A program made the translations under genes and the position numbers. From Legionellaceae bacterium UBA6148 (lineage in GTDB: Bacteria; Pseudomonadota; Gammaproteobacteria; Legionellales; Legionellaceae): a stretch of 9,834 bases of DNA. The first letter of the stretch is position 1; every line of letters begins with the position of its first letter. This document shows positions 1 to 6,548 of this stretch, piece by piece. A model generated the notes under the pieces. The model was not told the DNA's origin. It saw only the letters and a list, made by a program, of their open reading frames with translations, and searched no databases. The DNA lies in the NCBI GenBank assembly GCA_002423125.1, contig DIUW01000051.1:735-10568 (forward strand). Reading direction: 5' to 3'.

Positions 1-18
1 TCGCAGGCTCGTTAAGGC

Positions 19-61
19 CTGCTAAATTCGCGGACGACAGTCAAAAATGCGGAATTGAGTA
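19..61 (+). repeat. Left copy of terminal inverted repeat, possible IS end
   Basis: This 43-bp stretch is the reverse complement of the last 43 bp of the window (9792-9834) with only two adjacent mismatches. The similarity stops sharply at the inner edge, GGAATTGAGTA, as expected of the outer end of an insertion sequence whose body lies outside the window. The IS family was not recognised and no transposase is visible. Bases 1-18 have no match on the right because the window ends there. Alternatively this is any other dispersed repeat at which an assembly broke. Confidence 0.6.
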
Positions 62-367
62 ATAAGTAGCGGTGGACTACATCCCATGGATCCACCGCAC
101 TTTTTTGCAATGCCTCAATTAAAATACAAGATAATCCACAAAGTTACCCACAGATTTTGTGGATAACTATAATGACGTCGGTTTAGTAAAAATCCATAAA
201 AAACAGATGTTTATGAAGCGAAATTCAATGTGGTTAATAATTACTCGAATGGAAAAATAAAAGATATACACAGGGTGTTGTTGATGAGGGATGTAGAACG
301 TGCGAGGCTATTATAGCGAAAAAATGATGATAAAAACAGTCTTTATTTTTTTAATGGAATGGACTAT
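58..367 (-). repeat. DnaA-box repeat module, copy 1
   Basis: This is a direct repeat of 782-1091, about 90% identical by eye (roughly 29 substitutions and two single-base gaps). Bases 104-180 are completely identical to 827-903, while the flanks differ at about 13% of positions. The left edge coincides with the inner edge of the terminal inverted repeat, so the element probably cut the module here. A CGCTATAATAGCG-like near-palindrome, read on the minus strand, contains a perfect TATAAT in both copies (here near 308-319). In copy 2 the module lies directly upstream of a minus-strand ORF, which is why the minus orientation is given. No gene is seen in 1-443. Confidence 0.85.
132..166. promoter_or_regulatory. 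DnaA-box cluster in repeat copy 1
   Basis: There are three DnaA-box-like nonamers within 35 bp: TAATCCACA at 132-140 (one mismatch to TTATCCACA), TTACCCACA at 144-152 (one mismatch) and TGTGGATAA at 158-166 (perfect on the minus strand). A weaker ATATACACA lies at 264-272. They sit in the fully conserved core of the duplicated module, beside AT-rich DNA. Such clusters occur at replication origins and in DnaA-controlled promoters. No replication gene is nearby, so the role is open. Confidence 0.6.
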
Positions 368-443
368 GCCCTAACTGATTCAAAAGAGTAGTGACAAAAA
401 GAGATAGACCCATTTCATGGGATAATTGCGGCTATGGATGACG

Positions 444-752
444 TTATTTTCCAGAGGGCCCCTTGGAAGGAACCTCCGTTGAAGAGTATTGCATCTCTTC
501 TTTTTTGTTTTTTTTAAACATCCCAACTTCAGCTGTTGTGTTTTTTGGAGATAAATCAACAGGGTTAATGTTCACGAGCCGACAGGTAAAAGGACGATCT
601 GGCCTTGGATGAAAGGGAGGGTAATCTGTATGAGTATTTCCGTGTACCTTAATATCTTCGCGCGCGATTATTTCGATGGTGCTGTTATCAGGACCTGTTA
701 TGATTTTAACCCTTTTTGGAAAAGGGTCTTCGTAGTGAGTCGATATTTTCAT
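444..752 (-). CDS. Hypothetical protein, 102 residues
   Basis: This minus-strand ORF of 102 residues is not recognised. The protein is hydrophilic with no signal peptide or membrane segment. The middle is rich in Pro, His and Asp (about residues 43-56), and the C-terminal part has a basic/acidic stretch KKNKKEE followed by a Ser/Thr/Pro-rich tail ending in PSGK. The composition is protein-like rather than low-complexity noise, but the ribosome binding site is weak (a CGAG motif about 7 bases before the ATG). The gene lies between the two copies of the DnaA-box module, with copy 2 starting 30 bp upstream of its start. Copy 1 may once have preceded a similar gene now removed at the left edge (inference). 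A Glu-rich C-terminus is a feature of some Dot/Icm substrates, but that is far too weak to call an effector. Confidence 0.45.
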   Translation of the reverse strand: MKISTHYEDPFPKRVKIITGPDNSTIEIIAREDIKVHGNTHTDYPPFHPRPDRPFTCRLVNINPVDLSPKNTTAEVGMFKKNKKEEMQYSSTEVPSKGPSGK

Positions 753-781
753 TATAGCTCGCTGCAGTGACTCTGCTTCAT

Positions 782-1091
782 AGTAATAAGAAGCGCTGGA
801 CTATATCCCATGATTCACCGCACTTCTTTGCAATGCCTCAATTAAAATACAAGATAATCCACAAAGTTACCCACAGATTTTGTGGATAACTATAATGACG
901 TCGCTTTAGTAAAAGTCTATTAAAAACAGCTTGTTATGAAGTGAAGTTTAAGGTGGTTAATAATTATTCGAATGGAAAAATAAAAGATATGCACAGGGTG
1001 GTGTTGATGGGGCACGTAGAACGTGCGAGCGCTATTATAGCGAAAAATTGATAACAAAAACAGTCTTGATTTTTTTAATGAGATGGATTAT
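782..1091 (-). repeat. DnaA-box repeat module, copy 2
   Basis: This is the second copy of the 58-367 module, offset by 723-724 bp and about 90% identical. It retains the identical 77-bp core (827-903) and the CGCTATTATAGCG palindrome at 1030-1042, which reads as TATAAT on the minus strand. A small inverted repeat, GCACG-TAGAA-CGTGC, just before that palindrome is complete only in this copy. It may serve as the upstream region of the minus-strand ORF that starts at 752, although the TATAAT would be about 280 bp from that start. No gene is seen in 753-1348. Confidence 0.85.
855..889. promoter_or_regulatory. DnaA-box cluster in repeat copy 2
   Basis: The arrangement is the same as in copy 1: TAATCCACA at 855-863, TTACCCACA at 867-875 and TGTGGATAA (perfect box on the minus strand) at 881-889. 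The weaker fourth site has become ATATGCACA at 987-995. Spacing and sequence are exactly conserved, although the surrounding bases have diverged. Confidence 0.6.
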
Positions 1092-1189
1092 AGGTTGCGC
1101 GAAAAGGTTGATTTCGTCTACATCAATCCTGTATAAAAAATTTGTTTCAGTGGCTCCTCAGCACAGAGGTCTTAAGGTAGGGCCTTGAT

Positions 1190-1342
1190 CCAAGTAGCCC
1201 GAGTGCTGCAAAGCAAATCTCTAGGGCTGTGCGAACGAAGTGAATCCAGGGTTCCGTGCTTTAAACCCTGGGTTGCTTCACTGCGTTCGGAAAGACGACA
1301 TTTAAGATGGGCTGCCCTAAGCAAATCTCGGGCTCCACTTGG
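1190..1342. repeat. Nested imperfect palindrome, about 150 bp
   Basis: The outer arms are CCAAGTAGCCCGAG (1190-1203) and CTCGGGCTCCACTTGG (1327-1342). The inner arms are 1232-1252 and 1265-1289, which share CGAACG, AGTGAA and CCAGGGT in complementary order around a short loop at 1253-1264. The motif AAGCAAATCTC also occurs directly repeated in both halves. The inner arm resembles the dispersed hairpin sequences of the type TTGCTTCACTGCG seen in many bacterial genomes. It may be a small non-autonomous element or an RNA structure. It ends just downstream of the stop of the 48-residue ORF. Confidence 0.55.
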
Positions 1343-1348
1343 TTTGAA

Positions 1349-1495
1349 TTACTTCTCATGACGCGTTTTTTTCTCACGCAGAAGTTTGGATCTCGCCTCT
1401 GCCTTCGAGAGTTTTTCATCAGGATGTGCAGCGTTATGCTTGTCATGACGACGCGCATCTTGTGATTCTTTTTGAAACTTTTCATGGTGGCTCAT
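1349..1495 (-). CDS. Small His/Lys/Glu-rich protein, 48 residues
   Basis: This 48-residue ORF begins MSHHEKFQKE and ends KKTRHEK. It is very hydrophilic, with about three fifths of its residues charged or His. There is no signal peptide and no cysteine, and the second half (about residues 26-46) looks helical with alternating Lys/Arg/Glu and Ala/Leu. Support is good for so short a gene: GGAG lies six bases before the ATG, and a sigma70-like promoter (TTGAAA, 16 bp, TAAATT) lies about 30 bp upstream. The overlapping minus-strand frame starting at 1485 has neither feature and was rejected. The function is not recognised. It is divergent from the His-tract ATPase across a 280-bp gap, and its His-rich start could bind metal (inference only). 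Confidence 0.6.
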   Translation of the reverse strand: MSHHEKFQKESQDARRHDKHNAAHPDEKLSKAEARSKLLREKKTRHEK

Positions 1496-1525
1496 TTTAT
1501 TCTCCGTTGAGTGTCATTGGTTTAA

Positions 1526-1553
1526 AATTTAGCCTATATTTGAAATATTTCAA
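1526..1553 (-). promoter_or_regulatory. Promoter of the 48-residue ORF with palindrome
   Basis: On the minus strand TTGAAA (1548-1553) and TAAATT (1526-1531) are separated by 16 bp, and the -10 lies 30 bp from the start codon at 1495. The -35 is part of a perfect 14-bp palindrome, TTGAAATATTTCAA (1540-1553), which could be a regulator site. Confidence 0.45.
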
Positions 1554-1692
1554 GTTTTTAACAGGATCTACATTGAACACATCGCCCTTTGATTTCAGCC
1601 GTACAGCTAATAATATCAAATTCAATCGCTGTCGCTGATTTAGTAATGGGCGCGAAATTAACAATATTATCTAACTCTTTAACAAAGTAACA

Positions 1693-1738
1693 ATGTGTTA
1701 TATTGTAACACATAAGGTAAGTGTTATATTATATCACT
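1693..1738 (+). promoter_or_regulatory. ATPase promoter with two tandem Zur-like operators
   Basis: Two operator-like palindromes lie head to tail with centres 26 bp apart. The first (1693-1713) has perfect arms ATGTGTTA and TAACACAT around TATTG. The second (1720-1738), AGTGTTATATTATATCACT, pairs at all but one position. Each carries a core one base from GTTATANTATAAC, the centre of the known gammaproteobacterial Zur box. A promoter, TTGTAA (1703-1708), 16 bp, TATATT (1725-1730), runs through both: site 1 covers the -35 and site 2 the -10, the layout of direct repression. Start of transcription would be near 1737. The identity of the regulator is inferred; another palindrome-binding repressor is possible. 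Confidence 0.5.
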
Positions 1739-1775
1739 ACTGAATTGATCCTGTTTCTCAAGCTGGCGGTGCTGT

Positions 1776-4427
1776 ATGTCTTTTAAGTATTTTCGTTTTT
1801 ATCTTTTAGAAACAGAGGTCTATGATGCAGAAGTATTGGAAAGGTATCAATCAATATTAAGTTCTTGCAAGGATTTGGGTTTTATTCGTGCATCATTTGA
1901 CTTAATAAGCAACGATACAAGCATTAGTATTTTATGTGAATCGGACGATGATCTTGAAGTAGAAAAAGAAAAATGGCTTTGTTTTTTTCAAAAAAATAAG
2001 ATTAAGCATAAAGAAAACATAGATCATGAAGTGATTCAGGATGAGGAGCGATTCAAAATTCGTTGCGCACATGGTCAAAATTGCTCTCACGACCATCACG
2101 ACCATCACGACCATCATGATCATCACGACCATCACGACCATCACGACCATCACGACCATCATGATCATCACGACCATCATGATCATCACGACCATCATGA
2201 TCATCACGACCATCATGACCATGATCGGCATTGGCTAAAAGCAAGTATAGGCTTAGTGTGTGGCATAGGACTGCTTATACTGTCTGTTGCAGGATTCAAC
2301 ATCCCTATGATTGCCTATTATTTAATGACCGGGCTCTCTGCGTTGGTTACTTTTTATTTAGGGCGCAAAGTATATCAATCTGCCTGGCATTCCTTGATGC
2401 AAAAAAAATGGGAGATGAGCATGTTATACACGATAAGCACCTTAGCAATTATTGGGATTTCTATCGTCAGTTTATTTGTTCCAGAGTTACCAATGATGCT
2501 TGAGTCAGCGCCTCTTATTTTAGGATTTTGGCACTTAGGTGAGGCGATAGAGCATACTTTATTGGATAAAATTAATAAAAAATTGGATATACGTGATTGT
2601 GCCTCTGAAACCGCTCTATTAAAAGAAGAAACAGAACGTAAAATTTTGGTCAAACAGCTTCTCCCCAATGATATTATTGTTATAAAAGCAGGGGAGGTTA
2701 TACCCGTTGATGGTGTTTTAATGCAATCAACCTTATTGTATACCACAAGAGTTGATGGTTCGCCCTATCTAAAACAATTTAACCCAAGAGATGCTGTAAA
2801 AGCAGGAATGTGTTTGGCAAACCACCTCCCTCAAATGGAAATGCGAGTCACAAAAATTCACCAAAATTCTTACCTTTCGTTGATTGCAAAAAATATAGAC
2901 AAAGCAAATGATGCAAAAGCACCCGTCGAGCTATTTGCAAATAAAATATTGAAGTACTTTGTTCCTGGCTTGCTGGCTATTGCTCTAGTATCAGGAATTG
3001 TGATGGGGCTTTTATTTCCCTCCGCACTGGCTATTCAATGCGTCATCTCCGTTCTTGTGAGTGCATGTCCTTGTGTATTGAGCATGATTACGCCAATGGG
3101 AGTTCGCATTGGCATGAAAAAAGCATCTGAACAAGGAGTCCATTATAAAGACGGTAAAACATTGCAGGCGGCCTCAGATATTGACACCGTCGTTTTTGAC
3201 TTAAATGGTACGCTTACTCAAGGAGAGGTTTCCGTTAATGCGATAAAGATGGATGATAAAAACACAGAATTGTTGAAGCATTTTGCATTGCTAGAAGGAA
3301 AATCGAATCATCCGGTAGCAAAAAAGATTAAACATTACATAGAGAAAAAAAATATCGTTATTGATGAGTCATTAGAAATTACTTCGATTGATACAAGCCA
3401 TCATTCCGGCATTAAAGGCTGCATTGCTGGTGAACTATTCATGATTGGCAACAGCGATATGCTCTGTGCCAATGGAGTTGAGATGATCAACTCGCCTTAT
3501 GATGATGTCAAAAATGGCACCATTTATATGGTGCGAGGTTCAGAGGTCGTCGGGCAAATCAGCTTAACGGATCACTTGCGTCAAGATGCAATAGAAACAG
3601 TAAAACAGCTACAATTGATGGGAAAGCAGGTTCATATTTGTACAGGCGCTGATCAAGCATCCGCAGAACGGTATGCCCAATTACTAGGCATTCATGGTGA
3701 TCATATTTGTGCAAATGCGGTAGGGGCAGCAACTACAGATGATGAGGTATCTAAAGAACGTTATATTCGTCAATTGCAGCGCAAAGGGCGCAAGGTTTCC
3801 ATGGTAGGGGATGCTGCGAATGATCTTATCGCTATTGCATGTGCAGATGTAGGAATCGCAGTAAAATCAAGCATTGGTGATACATTAACAGAGCAACATG
3901 CGGGCATGGTTGTTCAACAAGGCTTGTTATTTCCTATTGCAACGGCATTTGACGTTGCATCAAAAACTAAACAAAATATTTTTCAAAATTTGTTTGTCAG
4001 CCTCACGTATAACTCAGTGATTACGTTGGTGGCAGCAGGATTGTTTGTTGCTTTAGGTTTTGCGTTGAATCCCGTTATGGGGGTTGCTTTAATGGTTGTG
4101 GAGTCAGCGATTGTTTTAGCTAATTTGTATCGTCTGAAGCATCAAGAAACAGTCTCTCTTGCCTCGAATCATGAGAGGAAAGGGGGGGAGACTGAGAAAG
4201 ATACTGAGAAATCAACTTCAAAAGTACTTAAAGCCTGCGAGCACCTTCCCCCCATGTCTGCGGAGAAGGGAAAATTGAAGGACGTTATTCAGAAGAAAGA
4301 ACGATTGGGGCAGTCTGTTGCATCAACTTCTTCTGAGTATCAATGTCAATTTTTTAGCAGTGGAAATAAAAATCGCGCTCATCAACCGATCGGATCTATT
4401 GTAGATCAACCCCTTGTTTTCAATTAA
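1776..4427 (+). CDS. Divergent P1B-type metal ATPase with (DHH)14 tract
   Basis: This 883-residue inner-membrane protein is related to CopA-like heavy-metal P-type ATPases. The N-terminal 100 residues are soluble and lack an HMA GMxCxxC motif. Residues 106-147 are 14 Asp-His-His repeats, a likely metal-binding tract. Membrane segments follow (about 155-250), then the actuator domain (about 270-370), the CPC ion-binding motif at 431-433 in SACPCVLSMITP, and the catalytic domain. The HP motif of the nucleotide domain is kept (H512-P513). Other hallmarks differ: DKTGT is DLNGT (D475 kept), the TGES region reads RVDGSP (325-330), TGDN is TGAD (623-626) and GDGxND is GDAAND (678-683). The last membrane pair (NLF...YN...AAG, then ESAIVLANLYRLK) resembles copper ATPases, but metal and transport direction cannot be read. 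Residues about 790-883 are an extra hydrophilic Ser/Lys-rich tail. SD is weak (GGCGG). Confidence 0.85.
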   Translation: MSFKYFRFYLLETEVYDAEVLERYQSILSSCKDLGFIRASFDLISNDTSISILCESDDDLEVEKEKWLCFFQKNKIKHKENIDHEVIQDEERFKIRCAHGQNCSHDHHDHHDHHDHHDHHDHHDHHDHHDHHDHHDHHDHHDHHDHHDHDRHWLKASIGLVCGIGLLILSVAGFNIPMIAYYLMTGLSALVTFYLGRKVYQSAWHSLMQKKWEMSMLYTISTLAIIGISIVSLFVPELPMMLESAPLILGFWHLGEAIEHTLLDKINKKLDIRDCASETALLKEETERKILVKQLLPNDIIVIKAGEVIPVDGVLMQSTLLYTTRVDGSPYLKQFNPRDAVKAGMCLANHLPQMEMRVTKIHQNSYLSLIAKNIDKANDAKAPVELFANKILKYFVPGLLAIALVSGIVMGLLFPSALAIQCVISVLVSACPCVLSMITPMGVRIGMKKASEQGVHYKDGKTLQAASDIDTVVFDLNGTLTQGEVSVNAIKMDDKNTELLKHFALLEGKSNHPVAKKIKHYIEKKNIVIDESLEITSIDTSHHSGIKGCIAGELFMIGNSDMLCANGVEMINSPYDDVKNGTIYMVRGSEVVGQISLTDHLRQDAIETVKQLQLMGKQVHICTGADQASAERYAQLLGIHGDHICANAVGAATTDDEVSKERYIRQLQRKGRKVSMVGDAANDLIAIACADVGIAVKSSIGDTLTEQHAGMVVQQGLLFPIATAFDVASKTKQNIFQNLFVSLTYNSVITLVAAGLFVALGFALNPVMGVALMVVESAIVLANLYRLKHQETVSLASNHERKGGETEKDTEKSTSKVLKACEHLPPMSAEKGKLKDVIQKKERLGQSVASTSSEYQCQFFSSGNKNRAHQPIGSIVDQPLVFN
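2091..2225 (+). repeat. 9-bp tandem repeat encoding the (DHH)14 tract
   Basis: Fourteen 9-bp units and one partial unit encode Asp-His-His. Units are mixtures of GACCATCAC, GACCATCAT and GATCATCAC. The last two alternate as an 18-bp higher-order unit in the second half (2172-2207). The tract stays open in several frames on both strands, giving false ORFs there. Unit number may vary between strains by slippage; this is expected of such repeats, not shown here. Confidence 0.95.
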
Positions 4428-4651
4428 TGATTACTCACACTCTACCTTGATCATACAACATAAATTAGCGAACAAAGCGTAGCGTGCTTTATTAGACCAT
4501 GCGTGCAGAGAAAACGGTTCGATATGCTTTGCTTCACCTTTGTCTCATGGTGCAAACAACGCAAAGTAGAAAAAAAGCATGATTTAAAGTTATTGTGGTC
4601 TGAGTGTTGCCATGTATTGATGCAAGCAAAATTTACCGACCCTTTAATTAC

Positions 4652-4677
4652 AGTCTGATTATCAAAATAATCAGACT
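4652..4677. repeat. Inverted repeat, possible terminator stem
   Basis: Perfect 10-bp arms AGTCTGATTA and TAATCAGACT flank a six-base loop. It lies between two converging genes, where a bidirectional terminator is expected, but no T-run follows on either strand, so it is not a canonical rho-independent terminator. Confidence 0.5.
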
Positions 4678-4799
4678 TAGTGTCGATTGAGACAGGTGTT
4701 TAACACGCCAAATGCAATAGCTATCTTCGCGCGGTCACAATTTGCGGTTTTTGACTTGTTCTTTTCGCGCACATTTAACGTTTAAAACTTGACAATAGA

Positions 4800-4829
4800 C
4801 CTGCTATTGCGCTGCGTTTTAATAGCAGG
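4800..4829. repeat. Inverted repeat in convergent region
   Basis: Perfect 9-bp arms CCTGCTATT and AATAGCAGG surround a 12-base loop, and a further GAC/GTC pair is possible across a two-base bulge. An overlapping alternative stem, CAATAG...CTATTG, starts at 4793. There is no T-run. Role unknown. Confidence 0.45.
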
Positions 4830-5060
4830 AGGTCGGGGCTCGTCAGGATACGTGTCAAAATAGGACTTTTTATTTTTAAAACGGCCTACAACCCCTGTCA
4901 TACTAAAGAAGCGATTTCATTTATTCATAGATTATAAATGTATAACGTAGTAACACTAAATAAATCTGTTACGGTTAAGCCTGTCCCATCAATCAGTGCC
5001 CGCTTAACAACTTTCCCTAGATGAGGCGGATTGTGCATTAACATATATACCTCTCTACAT

Positions 5061-6434
5061 TCACTTTCGGACTAATACAAATAAAGATCCAGCATGATTG
5101 AGATCATTAGCCTCTTCCCCAGCCTGGTCCCCTTCGCCTTTGTATACGTCAACATGAGCCCCCACAATGGCACCACCCGCGTCTTGGGCGACACACCATG
5201 AGGTCGTGTTTTTGCAATTATAAATAAAACTCATTCCAACAGGAATGACTTTATGATCCGTTGCACATGAGCCGTGTGGACTTAACGATATTCTTTCTGA
5301 ACCATAGGGACCGCCCTCTTCTTTAGAAAAAAATACGTAGCTTTGATCGCGACTTCGTAAGTTGTTTGCTTTATTACGATTCAAAGGATTATCGAGATAT
5401 TGACGAATTTTCTTTTCTGATGCACCAGTGAGCTTAACTTCTTTGGATAAGTTACAACGTAACTTAGCTTCATCATGACATTTAGGATCTTTAGCACAAC
5501 GTTCCATTGTATCAAGATTGCCACCACACGTTGGATCTTGTGCGCATTGGACGATGCGGCCCAACATGGTTCGTGGTCTTCCATTGGAACTATCGTAATT
5601 GATATGAAATGGCTTTCCATCAAGAATTAAGGAACCGGATCCTTGCAGCATTAAAAAAGCTGGATCATTGGGGTCTTTAATATAGCCAATGATATATTTA
5701 GGATCTAATGCCCCGCGCTCAATTTCTTCACGATCAGGTACGACTGAATATTTCCCATGGGCATCTTTGAAACAAAATCCACGCGCCATCTTTGTTAATG
5801 GGTCCACTCCACAAAGAGGTGGTTTTAAATTAAATTTTCTACATTCAGAATGAACACTTACAACACCTGGATTACTATAGATTGGGTATAAAAATGATCC
5901 ATCGCGCTTAGATTTAGCTTCAAGAGGAGCGGGTGCATAGTAAGCGGTAAATTGAAAATCACCTTTATTAAATCCCGCATGATTTTCAGGCCATCCATCA
6001 CTTTTATACCAGTCAAATTCAGTTTTAATGCTTGATAAATATTTTTGAAAATCACCATGAGCCGCTTTTGCAAGAGTAAGCAGCTTTTTGTTGGTATTCA
6101 GGCACCACTCTTCGCGTTTCAATGTTTTTCCGGCAATGGTCACCGCTTCAAATTCGCCTCGTGGCTTAGTGCAGTTTTTAACCTGATTATTGAGCGCGCT
6201 AATTACTTCGTCCATATTGCCGACAGGATTATTGAGCGGTAACTCGGATGCTGAAATTTTATGAAACTTAAAACGCAGCACTCCAGGTTCTTTTGCAGCC
6301 ATTTTCAGTCGACCTGTAAAGTCTACCAGCCGACGAACATCTAAACAGCGCTGTATTGGATCCGCAGGCAAAATTGCTTGAGAGATAGTGCTAAACGTCA
6401 TGAGTGCAATAATTAAGGTGGATTTAAAAAACAT
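5061..6434 (-). CDS. mltA: MltA-family lytic murein transglycosylase, exported
   Basis: This 457-residue enzyme cleaves the MurNAc-GlcNAc bond of peptidoglycan with formation of 1,6-anhydroMurNAc. A Sec signal peptide (residues 1-20, ending SQA) directs it to the periplasm. There is no lipobox, unlike E. coli MltA, so it is probably not a lipoprotein. The MltA domain is visible at FTAYYAPAP (162-170), LMLQGSGSL (261-269) and SYVFF (365-369). The C-terminal 3D domain follows, with VAQDAGGAIVGAHVDVYKG; D418 is the expected catalytic Asp. The protein has 14 cysteines, five of them in an insert at about 297-327 with CAQDPTC and CAKDPKC, not typical of the family. The ribosome binding site AGGAAAGG lies just before the ATG. 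Divergent from the glutathione peroxidase gene across 114 bp. Confidence 0.9.
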   Translation of the reverse strand: MFFKSTLIIALMTFSTISQAILPADPIQRCLDVRRLVDFTGRLKMAAKEPGVLRFKFHKISASELPLNNPVGNMDEVISALNNQVKNCTKPRGEFEAVTIAGKTLKREEWCLNTNKKLLTLAKAAHGDFQKYLSSIKTEFDWYKSDGWPENHAGFNKGDFQFTAYYAPAPLEAKSKRDGSFLYPIYSNPGVVSVHSECRKFNLKPPLCGVDPLTKMARGFCFKDAHGKYSVVPDREEIERGALDPKYIIGYIKDPNDPAFLMLQGSGSLILDGKPFHINYDSSNGRPRTMLGRIVQCAQDPTCGGNLDTMERCAKDPKCHDEAKLRCNLSKEVKLTGASEKKIRQYLDNPLNRNKANNLRSRDQSYVFFSKEEGGPYGSERISLSPHGSCATDHKVIPVGMSFIYNCKNTTSWCVAQDAGGAIVGAHVDVYKGEGDQAGEEANDLNHAGSLFVLVRK

Positions 6435-6548
6435 GGGTATCCTTTCCTAGCTATAGTGATATGCTTAATATAACATGAACAGTATAAAAAAATCAGGAAT
6501 ATACCCATTGTGTTTTTTTGTCTTCTTGATCCAACTGGATAATACGAC
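6435..6548. promoter_or_regulatory. Divergent promoter region, mltA / glutathione peroxidase
   Basis: This 114-bp AT-rich gap must hold the promoters of two divergent exported proteins. On the minus strand TGATTT, 17 bp, TATATT is a possible promoter for mltA. On the plus strand no convincing -35/-10 pair was found for the peroxidase gene, whose ribosome binding site is also weak. No operator palindrome was recognised. Confidence 0.35.

Larger units (their letters stand above)
4428..5060. other. Convergent intergenic region without a gene
   Basis: This 633-bp region lies between the ends of the ATPase gene and the converging mltA gene. No ORF with a ribosome binding site is visible; the longest short frame noted (from 4499, 27 codons) has no support. 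No transposase or tRNA remnant was recognised. Two inverted repeats (4652-4677 and 4800-4829) are listed separately. A TTGACA occurs at 4789-4794 without a convincing -10. Confidence 0.6.

Noticed and set aside
104..180. Chromosomal oriC
   Set aside because: Only three or four boxes per copy are present, and no dnaA, dnaN, gidA or other usual oriC neighbour is seen; kept only as a DnaA-box cluster.
444..470. Terminator hairpin at TCCAGAGGGCCCCTTGGA
   Set aside because: It lies inside the last codons of the 102-residue ORF, pairs imperfectly, and no T-run follows on the minus strand.
1261..1485. 74-residue minus-strand ORF
   Set aside because: It overlaps the 48-residue ORF in another frame, has no ribosome binding site, and runs into the palindromic repeat; the 48-residue frame has both SD and promoter.
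1426..1638. 70-residue plus-strand ORF
   Set aside because: It is antisense to the 48-residue gene and its promoter region, with no ribosome binding site and an unconvincing composition.
2091..2225. CRISPR-like array
   Set aside because: The units are contiguous 9-bp coding repeats without spacers.
1932..2244. ORFs rich in Met/Val, Thr/Ile or Gly/Arg/Asp over the DHH tract
   Set aside because: They are other-frame readings of the 9-bp tandem repeat inside the ATPase gene.
4499..4582. 27-codon ORF in the convergent gap
   Set aside because: It is short, with no ribosome binding site or recognisable sequence.
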